35,186 nucleotides of DNA from Bacteroidales bacterium (GTDB lineage: Bacteria > Bacteroidota > Bacteroidia > Bacteroidales > UBA4181), in assembly GCA_031271175.1 (NCBI GenBank), contig JAISWE010000114.1, forward strand, positions 1 through 35,186. The letters run 5' to 3'. The notes under the pieces are model-generated. The model saw only the letters and a program-made list of their open reading frames with translations, searched no databases and was not told the origin of the DNA. Made by a program: the position numbers and the translations under genes. Shown here one piece after another: positions 1-8,087 of this stretch (position 1 is the first letter of the stretch; every line of letters starts with the position of its first letter).

Positions 1-35
1 TCTTCCGGCTTTTCCAATGATTTATTCTTTTTCAT
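1..35 (-). CDS. 5' tip of an unidentified leftward gene (partial)
   Basis: Only 11 codons and two bases lie inside the window. Read leftward they start MKKNKSLEKPE. The start is supported by a well-formed promoter just upstream (positions 52-83), which would put the transcription start about 10 bases before the ATG at 35-33. The lysine-rich start says nothing about function, and the gene continues beyond the left edge. Confidence 0.45.
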   Translation of the reverse strand, partial: MKKNKSLEKPE

Positions 36-51
36 GAGAAAAATTTTAGGA

Positions 52-83
52 CAAAATTAGATGAAAAACTCGTGTTTTCCAAA
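52..83 (-). promoter_or_regulatory. Bacteroidetes-type promoter for the left-edge gene
   Basis: On the minus strand TTTG (83-80) is followed after 20 bases by TAATTTTG (59-52). This matches the Bacteroidetes sigma-70 consensus TTTG-N19/21-TAnnTTTG. The ATG at 35-33 follows closely. Confidence 0.6.
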
Positions 84-318
84 CGTATGAAATAAAAAAA
101 AGTTTTTTTACAGCGGAAAGATACAAAAAATGATTGTCTTAAACAGGCTTTTTTATGGCTATTTTATTGAAATATAAATAGATAGCTTTGTTTTAAGGAG
201 TGACTAATTATGGTCGTATCGCTTACAGTCATTCATCCTCTTCCAATGTACGCAAAATCGGGTTTAAGCTGCTTTTGATGTACGAACGGAGGTGGCTGCA
301 CGACTTCATTTTTATCCG

Positions 319-352
319 TTTGTGTGTAATTGGGAATTTAATGCTACCTTTG
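319..352 (+). promoter_or_regulatory. Promoter of ftsX
   Basis: TTTG at 319-322 is followed after 22 bases by TACCTTTG at 345-352, which fits the Bacteroidetes promoter pattern. The expected transcription start is near 358, so the longer reading frame opening at 292 cannot be the real start and the ATG at 373 is favoured. Of the sequence between the left-edge promoter (52-83) and this one, only a weak possible small ORF at 210-278 stands out (see findings). Confidence 0.6.
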
Positions 353-372
353 CAGTCAAACATTTCATTCTC

Positions 373-1248
373 ATGAAGGGCAAAGCATCAAGAAGCATTC
401 GCAGAAGATTAAGGAGTTCGTATGTCACCTCCATTATTAGTATTTCGTTGGTATTGTGTCTGTTAGGCACTATTGGTATTCTTTTGCTGACGGCGCACCG
501 CATCAGCAGGTATGTAAGGGAAAACGTTGGTTTTTCGGTTTTCCTGAAAGATCAGATGAAGGAAGCCGATATCTATCAGTTGCAAAAGACGTTGGATGCG
601 GCTGGGTATGTGCGTTCCACGAAGTATGTTACCAAAGAGGCCGCCGCAGAGGATTTTTCCAGAGAATACGGCGAAGATTTTATCGGTTTTTTGGGTTATA
701 ACCCTTTGCTGGCTTCCATTGACCTGAAGCTGGATGCCCGCTATGCCAACAACGACAGCATCGGGAAGATTGAGCGGCAGTTGCTGAAACATTCGGGGGT
801 AAAAGAAGTATCCTATCAACGGAGCATGATCCATGCGATCAACGATAATATGCGGAAGATAAGCCTGTTTGTTTTTGCTTTCAGTGTTTTGCTGTTGGTC
901 GTTTCCATTGCGCTCATCAATAATACCATCCGTTTGTCTGTTTATGCCCGCCGGATGTCGATCCGCACCATGCAATTAGTGGGCGCCACCAACAGGTTTA
1001 TCCGGCGTCCCTTCCTGTGGAGAAGCGTATTACATGGAATGTGCAGCGCTTTCATCGCTATGGGGATATTGATGGCAGCCCTTTACTGGATGCAGGGACA
1101 AATGGAAAACATCATCAGCGTGCATGACATGCAAATTGTCGGGAGCCTGTTTCTGATCGTATTCGTGCTGGGCGTCACCTTAAGCTGGATATCCACTTGT
1201 TTGGCCGTAAATAAATATTTGAAGATGCGAACAGACCGGCTTTATTGA
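373..1248 (+). CDS. ftsX: Cell division protein FtsX
   Basis: This is a 291-aa inner-membrane protein of the FtsX family, the ABC-type permease that pairs with FtsE and activates peptidoglycan hydrolases at the division septum. It has a basic cytoplasmic N-terminus (KGKASRSIRRRLR) and one membrane segment (about residues 17-42). A periplasmic domain of about 110 residues follows, then three more membrane segments near residues 165-190, 215-240 and 253-278. The motif SVYARRMSIRTMQLVGATNRFIRRPF after the second segment is typical of the FtsX coupling region. The start at 373 was chosen because the promoter lies at 319-352, inside the longer frame that opens at 292. ftsE is not adjacent. The stop overlaps the end of the convergent HAD gene by 7 bases. 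Confidence 0.88.
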   Translation: MKGKASRSIRRRLRSSYVTSIISISLVLCLLGTIGILLLTAHRISRYVRENVGFSVFLKDQMKEADIYQLQKTLDAAGYVRSTKYVTKEAAAEDFSREYGEDFIGFLGYNPLLASIDLKLDARYANNDSIGKIERQLLKHSGVKEVSYQRSMIHAINDNMRKISLFVFAFSVLLLVVSIALINNTIRLSVYARRMSIRTMQLVGATNRFIRRPFLWRSVLHGMCSAFIAMGILMAALYWMQGQMENIISVHDMQIVGSLFLIVFVLGVTLSWISTCLAVNKYLKMRTDRLY

Positions 1249-1862
1249 GTGAACAAATCCGGCAACCTGTCGTTTTTTGTGAAGCGACAGGCCTGAATGC
1301 CTGCACTGCGCGCTCCGGTGATATTGCGCTCCAAATCATCAATGAAAAGCGTTTCGGCAGGTTTCATGTTTTCGGATGTCAGCACGTACTGAAAAGCGTC
1401 TCTGTCGGGTTTGCGAAAACCTATTTCATGCGAATAGAAAGTACGGTCGAATAAATCCGGTAACAAGGGACTGCCTTTTTCTTTTTCCAGTTTATCCAGG
1501 TAATAATCCATGTGTATCTGATTGGTATTGCTGAACAGGTAAAGTTGGTAGCGGTCGCGCAAGCGGCGAAGCAACGCAATATTTTCATCGGGAAAATCGA
1601 GCAGCATGGCGCACCATGCGTCATCGATCTGCCGGTCGGTGAGAGGAAGGCCGGCATGGCGACGAATAGCCTCTCTGAAGGAGGCAACGGCAATCGTTCC
1701 GGTTTCCAGCCGATTGAAAATATCCGTCTGTTTCATAAGCGTGTACAGCTGGTCGAAATCGGCAACGCCCAATTCCCTGAAACGCTCCAGCGTCAGTTCG
1801 GGGTGAAGATGAATAAGCACATTGCCGAGATCAAAAATAATATTTTTAATCGGCTTGTTCAT
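1242..1862 (-). CDS. HAD-superfamily phosphatase, YihX-like
   Basis: The product is about 206 aa, predicted cytosolic. HAD motif I reads IIFDLGNVL with the nucleophile Asp at residue 11. As in the YihX/epoxide-hydrolase-like subgroup, the second Asp of DxD is replaced by Gly. Motif II is LFSNTNQIH, motif III is GFRKPDRDAF and motif IV is FIDDLERNI. The spacing and the SNTN..H and RKP motifs resemble E. coli YihX, an alpha-D-glucose-1-phosphate phosphatase, so a sugar-phosphate substrate is a reasonable inference but is not proven. The frame opens 15 codons earlier (1907). The start at 1862 (MNKPIKN) is preferred because the phosphatase fold begins immediately after it. The gene is convergent with ftsX and overlaps it tail to tail. 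Confidence 0.8.
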   Translation of the reverse strand: MNKPIKNIIFDLGNVLIHLHPELTLERFRELGVADFDQLYTLMKQTDIFNRLETGTIAVASFREAIRRHAGLPLTDRQIDDAWCAMLLDFPDENIALLRRLRDRYQLYLFSNTNQIHMDYYLDKLEKEKGSPLLPDLFDRTFYSHEIGFRKPDRDAFQYVLTSENMKPAETLFIDDLERNITGARSAGIQACRFTKNDRLPDLFTQ

Positions 1863-1926
1863 AATGTTTTGCTCTCTTAATCGGGCAATAAAAGCGGGAT
1901 GAAGCATAAATAAATTGAGACTAAAA

Positions 1927-1958
1927 TTTGCTATTTTTTCTGCAAAGATGTAACTTTG
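1927..1958 (+). promoter_or_regulatory. Promoter of the CAU tRNA gene
   Basis: TTTG at 1927-1930, 20 bases, then TAACTTTG at 1951-1958 match the Bacteroidetes consensus exactly. Transcription would begin near 1965, about 17 bases before the mature tRNA 5' end. The box also lies in a short near-palindrome, GCAAAG-N4-ACTTTGC. Confidence 0.6.
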
Positions 1959-1981
1959 CCGGGCAATTTCAAAATAAATCA

Positions 1982-2055
1982 GGTCCCTTAGCTCAGTTGG
2001 TTAGAGCACCTGACTCATAATCAGGGGGTCGTAGGATCATGCCCTACAGGGACCA
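1982..2055 (+). tRNA. tRNA with CAU anticodon (Met elongator or Ile2)
   Basis: A full cloverleaf can be drawn. The acceptor stem GGTCCCT (1982-1988) pairs with AGGGACC (2048-2054) and the discriminator is A2055. The D arm is GCTC/GAGC, the anticodon stem CCTGA/TCAGG holds loop CTCATAA with CAT at 2016-2018, and the T stem is GTAGG/CCTAC. CCA is not encoded. CAU could be elongator Met, or Ile if the C is modified to lysidine by TilS. The C4-G69 and C5-G68 pairs match those of E. coli tRNA-Ile2, while the D-loop resembles tRNA-Met, so the identity is left open. The T loop reads ATCATGC, so positions 54 and 58 are A and T instead of the near-universal T54 and A58. Confidence 0.9.
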
Positions 2056-2132
2056 CACCGAATATCAAATGCGGTCACCACTCGCGCTTGTCGGGCGAAA
2101 AACCGTGCCGCGCCTTATATTGATTATCAAAG

Positions 2133-3641
2133 ATGAAGATCAAAATCATAGATACTACCCTGCGTGACGGGGAACAAACATCCGGCGTAGCTTACACGGC
2201 AAGTGAAAAATTGCATATCTCGCGCCTGCTGCTCGAAGAAGTCAGAGTGGATTGTATTGAAGTCGCTTCTGCGCGGGTTTCGGCGGGAGAGATGGAAGCC
2301 GTGAAGCGCATCACCGAGTGGGCAAGCAGTACCGGACGATTATCGCAGGTGGAAGTGCTGGCCTTCATCGACGGCGTACAGTCCATCCAGTGGATTCGCG
2401 AAGCCGGCGCCCAAACCGTCAACCTTTTGAGCAAAGGGTCGTTGAGACATCTGACTAAACAGCTGCGCAAAACACCCGAAGAACACCTTGCCGACATTCG
2501 TGCAACCGTAGAAAAACTCATGCAACTGGGGATGACGGTCAATCTCTATCTCGAGGACTGGAGCAACGGCATGAAACATTCGAAGGATTATGTGTTTTTC
2601 ATGCTGGATCATCTGAAAAACCTGCCTTTACAACGCATCATGCTTCCCGACACACTGGGAATACTGACTCCCGAAGCAACCTTCCGTTATTGCGAAGAAG
2701 TATGCGGGCGATATTCCGGCATCTCTTTCGACTTTCACGCCCACAACGACTACGACCTTGCTGTTGCCAACTCGCTGGCAGCCGTAAAAGCCGGCATACG
2801 CGGCATCCACGCTACCGTCAACGGGCTGGGAGAGAGGGCAGGCAACACGCCGCTGGCAAGCATCGTCGCCGTGCTGAAAGACCATACGGACGCGGAAATG
2901 AAAGTGAACGAAGAGAAACTGACCATCGTCGGCAAAATGGTAGAAACCTTTTCGGGCATACGGATACCCGCCAACAAACCGGTAGTGGGCGAAAACGTCT
3001 TCACGCAGGCCAGCGGCATACATGCCGACGGCGACAACAAAGACCTCCTGTACTACAACGATTTGCTTCCCGAACGGTTCGGACGTGTCCGCAAATATGC
3101 GCTGGGAAAAACCTCCGGAAAGTCCAACATCCTCAAAAACCTCGAAGAATTGGGCATCCGTCTTGACCCGGCAGCCATGCGGCGAGTTACCGAGCGCGTC
3201 ATCGAACTGAGCGACCGCAAAGAAAACGTCACCTCCGAAGACCTGCCCTACATCATCTCGGACGTATTGCAAAGTGAAGGAACCGAACAACGGATCAAAG
3301 TACGCAATTATTCGCTCACCGTCGCCGAAGGGTTGAAATCCTCGGCCACCCTCAGCCTTGAGGTGGACGGCGTCCGCTACGAAGAAACCTCCTCCGGCGA
3401 CGGACAGTACGACGCCTTTATGAATGCCCTGCGAAAAATTTACACCCCGCTCAACCGGCTCCTGCCGAAACTTATCGACTATACGGTAACCATTCCGCCC
3501 GGAGGCAAAACGGACGCCCTGGTGGAAACAGTTATTACGTGGGAAACGGCAGACCATCGGGAATTTAAAACACGAGGCCTGGACCCGGATCAGACAATTT
3601 CAGCCATTCAAGCAACCGTAAAAATGTTAAACATTATGTAA
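2133..3641 (+). CDS. LeuA/CimA-family acyl-CoA acyltransferase, probable citramalate synthase
   Basis: This 502-aa protein belongs to the 2-isopropylmalate/citramalate/homocitrate synthase family, which condenses acetyl-CoA with a 2-oxo acid. The DRE-TIM signature starts at residue 7 (DTTLRDGEQTSG). The metal-binding FHAHNDYDLAVANSL motif lies near residue 200, followed by GLGERAGN and SGIHADG. The last ~130 residues look like the LeuA regulatory (allosteric) domain. CimA and the second LeuA-like paralogue common in Bacteroidales have this architecture. Substrate choice (pyruvate for CimA or 2-oxoisovalerate for LeuA) cannot be settled by reading. The ATG at 2133 follows directly after the tRNA region. 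The ABC exporter ATPase starts 15 bases after the stop, so the genes may share a transcript. Confidence 0.8.
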   Translation: MKIKIIDTTLRDGEQTSGVAYTASEKLHISRLLLEEVRVDCIEVASARVSAGEMEAVKRITEWASSTGRLSQVEVLAFIDGVQSIQWIREAGAQTVNLLSKGSLRHLTKQLRKTPEEHLADIRATVEKLMQLGMTVNLYLEDWSNGMKHSKDYVFFMLDHLKNLPLQRIMLPDTLGILTPEATFRYCEEVCGRYSGISFDFHAHNDYDLAVANSLAAVKAGIRGIHATVNGLGERAGNTPLASIVAVLKDHTDAEMKVNEEKLTIVGKMVETFSGIRIPANKPVVGENVFTQASGIHADGDNKDLLYYNDLLPERFGRVRKYALGKTSGKSNILKNLEELGIRLDPAAMRRVTERVIELSDRKENVTSEDLPYIISDVLQSEGTEQRIKVRNYSLTVAEGLKSSATLSLEVDGVRYEETSSGDGQYDAFMNALRKIYTPLNRLLPKLIDYTVTIPPGGKTDALVETVITWETADHREFKTRGLDPDQTISAIQATVKMLNIM

Positions 3642-3656
3642 ATCAGGCGAAGAAAG

Positions 3657-4322
3657 ATGATTAAGATACGCGACCTCAACAAAACCTATTTCGGCGCTAC
3701 GCCGCTGCATGTGCTCAAAGGCATCTGCATGGATGTGGATGAAGGCGAATTTATTGCCATCATGGGAGCATCGGGGTCGGGGAAATCCACATTACTGAAC
3801 ATTCTCGGAATTTTGGATAGCTACGACAGCGGCGAATACTGGCTGGGAGGCGTTCTTATCCGTAATTTGAGCGAAACAAAGGCGGCCGTCCTGCGCAACC
3901 GGAAAATCGGCTTTGTCTTCCAATCGTTCAACCTGATTGCTTTTAAAAATGCCATGGAAAACGTAGCGCTGCCCCTGTATTACAAAGGCGTCGGTCGCAA
4001 AAAACGGAACATGCTGGCCATGGAGTACCTGGACAAGATGGGATTGAAAAGCCATGCCGACCACCTGCCCAACGAGCTGTCCGGCGGACAGAAACAACGG
4101 GTGGCCATTGCTCGGGCTTTGATTACCCAACCGCAGATGATTCTCGCCGATGAACCGACAGGGGCGCTGGACAGCGTTACTTCGGGCGAGATGATCCGGC
4201 TGCTGAGAGAAATCAACGCCGCCAACGGCATCACCATGTTGCTGGTAACCCATGAACAGGCCGTAGCAGAGGCTACCGATCGTATAATTCATATCCGCGA
4301 CGGCGTAATCGGCGGCGATTAA
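3657..4322 (+). CDS. ABC transporter ATP-binding protein, MacB/LolD type
   Basis: The product is a 221-aa nucleotide-binding subunit. All ABC motifs are intact: Walker A GASGSGKST (residues 37-45), Q-loop Gln89 (VFQSF), signature LSGGQ (141-145), Walker B MILADE (161-166), D-loop ALD, and switch His199 in LLVTHE. The short length and the EPTGALD context are those of the MacB/LolD/FtsE group that works with FtsX-fold permeases. It sits first in a block of ATPase, permease, permease, adaptor and TolC. It therefore probably powers a mechanotransmission-type exporter that pushes substrates from the periplasm through the outer-membrane channel. The substrate is unknown. Confidence 0.9.
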   Translation: MIKIRDLNKTYFGATPLHVLKGICMDVDEGEFIAIMGASGSGKSTLLNILGILDSYDSGEYWLGGVLIRNLSETKAAVLRNRKIGFVFQSFNLIAFKNAMENVALPLYYKGVGRKKRNMLAMEYLDKMGLKSHADHLPNELSGGQKQRVAIARALITQPQMILADEPTGALDSVTSGEMIRLLREINAANGITMLLVTHEQAVAEATDRIIHIRDGVIGGD

Positions 4323-4333
4323 TAGCAACCTGT

Positions 4334-5587
4334 ATGTTCGATGCCATCAAGGAAATCATATCCACCATCAAGGAAAACAAACTCCGTACCATTTTAACGG
4401 GGTTTGCGGTAGCATGGGGCATCTTTATGCTGATTGTCCTGCTGGCCTCGGGCAATGGCTTCCGCAATGGGGTGATGGCCAACTTCAGCAGCCGGGCTGT
4501 CAATGCCGTAAGCGTGTATCCGGGATCCATGTCCATGCCCTACAAGGGATTGCCTGCGGGACGTAATATCAGGTTCGATTTCAGGGATTTCAATATGGTC
4601 AGGGATAAAATTCCCGAAGTAGCGTATCTTTCCGCAAGCATGGGTACCAACCTTACGGTTTCCTACGGCGAGGAGTACGTCTCGTTAAGGGCTAACGGCG
4701 GTACATCCGACCTTGCACACATCAACAACATCAAAATCGAGGAGGGAATGGGCAGGTTTATCAACAGGATTGACGATCAACTCAGGCGCAAAGTGATGGT
4801 GATTCATCCCGACCACCGGAAGATATTGTTCAAAGACGGGAATCCTGTGGGGAAATATCTGACGGCGGGCAACACCGTCTTTCAAGTAATTGGCGTGTAC
4901 AGCGAGTCGCAGCATTTCAACAGCAACAACCCTCCGGCATATATCCCCCTGTCCACCGCACAAACACTGTACAACAGGGGCTATGGTTTCCGTAACCTGG
5001 AATTTACCGTGCAAGGGCTGACCACGTTTGAAGAAAACGAAGCGTTCAATACAAAACTGCGCGAAAGATTCGGACAGTTGCACGGTTTCGATCCTGCCGA
5101 CCGTTCGGCGCTGTACATCTCAAATTCTGCCCAGCAGTCCATCAGAACCCAGAACATGTTCGGCATCATTAACGTCTTTCTGGTGATTGTAGGTCTGGCT
5201 TCCTTGATGGCAGGCATTGTAGGCGTAAGCAACATCATGGTGATCACGGTGAAGGAACGTACCCGCGAAATCGGCATACGGAAAGCCATCGGAGCATCGC
5301 CGGCGGCCATCCTGCGGCTGGTCATTCTCGAATCCGTCTTTGTGACTACCTGCGCCGGTTATGCAGGCATTGTACTGGGAGTAGGGCTTACCGAGCTTGC
5401 CGGTTACCTGCTTTCGCAGAGCGGCGGGGAAAAGGGCGAAACTTCCATCTTCCTGAATCCCACCGTGGACGTGAGCGCCGTGTTCCTCACCACGCTCCTG
5501 TTGATAGTGTGCGGCACCGTAGCGGGACTGGTTCCCGCGCTCAAAGCCGTAAGAGTAAAACCGATCGAAGCCATGAGAGCGGAATAA
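4334..5587 (+). CDS. MacB-like ABC permease (first of two)
   Basis: This 417-aa inner-membrane protein has MacB_PCD plus FtsX topology. One N-terminal membrane segment (about residues 19-40) precedes a periplasmic domain of about 230 residues. Three C-terminal segments follow near 277-300, 325-350 and 375-400. The conserved coupling helix reads NIMVITVKERTREIGIRKAIGASP, a hallmark of MacB-type permeases that contacts the ATPase. It begins 11 bases after the ATPase gene and is followed by a second, related permease, so the two probably form a heterodimer rather than the homodimer of E. coli MacB. There is no fused ATPase domain, unlike MacB itself. Confidence 0.87.
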   Translation: MFDAIKEIISTIKENKLRTILTGFAVAWGIFMLIVLLASGNGFRNGVMANFSSRAVNAVSVYPGSMSMPYKGLPAGRNIRFDFRDFNMVRDKIPEVAYLSASMGTNLTVSYGEEYVSLRANGGTSDLAHINNIKIEEGMGRFINRIDDQLRRKVMVIHPDHRKILFKDGNPVGKYLTAGNTVFQVIGVYSESQHFNSNNPPAYIPLSTAQTLYNRGYGFRNLEFTVQGLTTFEENEAFNTKLRERFGQLHGFDPADRSALYISNSAQQSIRTQNMFGIINVFLVIVGLASLMAGIVGVSNIMVITVKERTREIGIRKAIGASPAAILRLVILESVFVTTCAGYAGIVLGVGLTELAGYLLSQSGGEKGETSIFLNPTVDVSAVFLTTLLLIVCGTVAGLVPALKAVRVKPIEAMRAE

Positions 5588-5626
5588 CAGCGGTACGATG
5601 AAACATCCCATCAAAAACAACAGATA

Positions 5627-6868
5627 ATGTTCGACCTTGATAAATGGAAAGAAATATGGGCGACCATCACCCGGAACAGGACACGAAGCATCCTGACGGC
5701 GTTCGGCGTATCGTGGGGCTTATTCATGTTCATCCTTCTGGTAGGATTCGGCAACGGTTTCAAAAAAGGCGTCATGGACAATTTCAGCGGCATATCGCCC
5801 AATGCCTGCTTTTTCTGGACTAACCGCACCAGCGTACCTTTTGAGGGTTACCGCAAAGGCCGCCGGTGGGAGATGAACAGCAAAGACCTGACGCTCGTCC
5901 GCGAAAAGGCGCAATCGGTGAAATATATCTCGCCCATGCTCTTTTCGGGCATCAACACGGTAAGAGGCAATAAAACAGGCTCATATACGATGATGGGCGT
6001 TTTTCCCGACCAGTTCGAGATACAGAGCATGTACATCCTGCACGGCAGGCTCATCAACGATATCGACATAGCGCAATCCCGCAAGGTATGCTTTATCGGC
6101 AGGGAAGTCTATGAAACGCTTTTTTCCATGGGGGAAAACCCTGTCGGGGAAAGCATCCGCGCAGGGGGGATATACTACCGCGTGGCGGGTGTGGGAGCAC
6201 CTGTTTCGCCTGACATCTCTATCGGCAGCAATCCCCTTCAAACCGTCTATATCCCTTTTTCCACCATGAAGCATACCGGCCGCTGGGGTGATGTGGTGGA
6301 TCTGCTCGCCGTAACGACAAAAACAACATACGACGCGGAATTTACGGAACTCGAAGTAAAAGAAATCATCAAAAACAACCACAACATTGCGCCGGAAGAC
6401 AGCAAGGCGATGGGCAGTTTCAACGTAGAAAAGGAATTTAGAATGGTGGAAAACCTTTTTACGGGCATCAGCGTATTGATATGGATTGTCGGTATGGGAG
6501 CGCTGTTTTCGGGCGTCATCGGTATCAGCAACATCATGCTGGTGACGATCCGCGAACGGATGCGCGAAATAGGCATCCGCAGGGCTATAGGCGCCAAACC
6601 TTTTGCCATCATATCCCAAATATTGAGCGAAAGCTTTGTGCTTACCTCTATTGCCGGAATGGCGGGACTTCTGGCGGGCATCGGGACGCTTACCCTTGCA
6701 CAGCAAATGATAACAACCGAATCGAAAGTGGTCATCATCCCTTTCGTATCGTTCCGTCTGGCGCTTGCGGCAGTGGGGATTCTCGTCTTTTCGGGGCTGA
6801 TCGCCGGACTGATGCCCGCCCTGAAAGCGCTTCGCATCAAAGCCATCGACGCTATACGGGATGAATAG
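5627..6868 (+). CDS. MacB-like ABC permease (second of two)
   Basis: This 413-aa paralogue of the upstream permease has the same layout: an N-terminal membrane segment (ILTAFGVSWGLFMFILLVGFG), a large periplasmic domain and three C-terminal segments. Its coupling motif NIMLVTIRERMREIGIRRAIGAKP is very close to that of its neighbour. Both end in a similar motif (GLVPALKAVRVKPIEAMRAE here, versus GLMPALKALRIKAIDAIRDE). They probably arose by duplication and assemble as a heterodimer. The stop codon TAG falls inside the first unit of a heptanucleotide repeat that fills most of the gap to the adaptor gene. Confidence 0.87.
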   Translation: MFDLDKWKEIWATITRNRTRSILTAFGVSWGLFMFILLVGFGNGFKKGVMDNFSGISPNACFFWTNRTSVPFEGYRKGRRWEMNSKDLTLVREKAQSVKYISPMLFSGINTVRGNKTGSYTMMGVFPDQFEIQSMYILHGRLINDIDIAQSRKVCFIGREVYETLFSMGENPVGESIRAGGIYYRVAGVGAPVSPDISIGSNPLQTVYIPFSTMKHTGRWGDVVDLLAVTTKTTYDAEFTELEVKEIIKNNHNIAPEDSKAMGSFNVEKEFRMVENLFTGISVLIWIVGMGALFSGVIGISNIMLVTIRERMREIGIRRAIGAKPFAIISQILSESFVLTSIAGMAGLLAGIGTLTLAQQMITTESKVVIIPFVSFRLALAAVGILVFSGLIAGLMPALKALRIKAIDAIRDE

Positions 6869-6939
6869 TGAATAGTGAATAGTGAATAACGAATAGTGAA
6901 TAACGAATAGTGAATAACGAATAGTGAATAACGAATAAC
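6863..6939 (+). repeat. Heptanucleotide tandem repeat (11 units)
   Basis: Eleven consecutive 7-bp units of the form GAATAGT or GAATAAC run from 6863 to 6939. From the fourth unit they alternate almost regularly. The first unit overlaps the last codons and stop of the second permease. The adaptor ATG lies 10 bases after the array. Units of this kind can gain or lose copies by slipped-strand mispairing, which here would change only the intergenic distance. Confidence 0.9.
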
Positions 6940-6949
6940 GAAAATAGTA

Positions 6950-8068
6950 ATGAAAAAGTTTTTCAAAATTTTGGGATTGGCAGTCATAGCTGCCATTGTG
7001 CTGGGTACATTTTATATGCTTTGGAAAAAATCGCAGCCGAAAATCACAGTGTACGAGGTGTTGAAAGTAGAACGGAGAAACATTGAAATGATATCTGTTG
7101 CTACCGGCAAAGTGGAACCTCGAAACGAAGTACTGATCAAGCCCCAGATATCAGGCATTATCTCCGAACGGTGCAAGGAGGCGGGCGATCATGTCAAAGC
7201 GGGAGAAGTGATTGCCGTAGTGAAAGTTATTCCCGAGATGGCTTCGCTCAATTCTGCCGAATCGCGTGTGAGGATGGCCGAAATCAATCTCAAACAGGTA
7301 AAGACCGAATACGAACGGCAGAAAACCCTTTTTGAAAAAGGCGTCATCACCGGATCGGAAATGGACAAGGTGCGTGCCGACTATGACAAGTCGGAGGAAG
7401 AGCTGAACAACGCCCGCAACAATCTTGATATTGTGAGAGATGGCATTTCACGTAAAATGGAACAGCAAAGCAACACACAGGTACGTTCCACCATCGACGG
7501 CACAATTCTTGACATCCCCGTTAAGGTTGGCAATTCCGTGATACAGTCCAACACTTTCAACGACGGAACCACCATTGCTTCCGTAGCCAACATGAGCGAC
7601 ATGATTTTTATCGGAAAGGTGGATGAAACGGAAGTAGGCCGCGTTCATTCGGGAATGCCCATCAAACTTACCATCGGCGCGATCAACGACCGCAAGTTCG
7701 ACGCCAGCCTTGAATACATTTCCCCCAAAGGCGTTGAAATCAACGGTGCCATACAGTTTGAAATCAAAGCGGCCGCCAAAATCCCCGATACGGTGATGGT
7801 GCGGGCAGGCTACAGTGCCAATGCCGAGATTGTGCTGGCAAAAGCGGACAGCGTACTGACCGTTCCGGAAAGTACGCTCACCTTTAGCGGCGACACCACT
7901 TTCGTGCATATCCTCACCGACAGCGTCGCCGTTCCGAAAACGTTCGTCAAAAGAGCCATCCGGACAGGACTGTCCGACGGCATCAATGTAGAAGTCAAGG
8001 AAGGTGTGGAGCAGGGGATGAAAATCAGAGGCAATCCCAAAATCACACCGTCGCCGCTTAAACGATAA
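6950..8068 (+). CDS. Periplasmic adaptor (HlyD/MacA family) of the ABC exporter
   Basis: The product is 372 aa with one N-terminal membrane anchor (ILGLAVIAAIVLGTFYMLW). The first half of the lipoyl/barrel-sandwich domain follows (VATGKVEPRNEVLIKPQISGIISERCKEAGDHVKAGE in outline). A coiled-coil hairpin spans about residues 100-170 (KQVKTEYERQKTLFEKGVITGSEMDKVRADYDKSEEELNNA region). The returning lipoyl half (TIDGTILDIPVKVGNSV) and a beta-barrel domain complete the chain. It would bridge the inner-membrane MacB-like permease pair and the TolC homologue encoded next. The hairpin length is typical of MacA-type adaptors. It is separated from the permease gene by the heptanucleotide repeat but is clearly part of the same gene block. 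Confidence 0.88.
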   Translation: MKKFFKILGLAVIAAIVLGTFYMLWKKSQPKITVYEVLKVERRNIEMISVATGKVEPRNEVLIKPQISGIISERCKEAGDHVKAGEVIAVVKVIPEMASLNSAESRVRMAEINLKQVKTEYERQKTLFEKGVITGSEMDKVRADYDKSEEELNNARNNLDIVRDGISRKMEQQSNTQVRSTIDGTILDIPVKVGNSVIQSNTFNDGTTIASVANMSDMIFIGKVDETEVGRVHSGMPIKLTIGAINDRKFDASLEYISPKGVEINGAIQFEIKAAAKIPDTVMVRAGYSANAEIVLAKADSVLTVPESTLTFSGDTTFVHILTDSVAVPKTFVKRAIRTGLSDGINVEVKEGVEQGMKIRGNPKITPSPLKR

Positions 8069-8087
8069 CCCTTCCATCAACCGGATC

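Noticed and set aside
463-975. Long open frame on the minus strand across ftsX
   Set aside because: It is a shadow of the clearly coding ftsX frame, has no domain, and has no promoter of its own.
2628-3557. 309-codon frame on the minus strand across the LeuA/CimA gene
   Set aside because: It mirrors a strongly conserved enzyme frame and its composition (many Val, Phe, Gly, Gln) is that of an antisense shadow in GC-rich codons.
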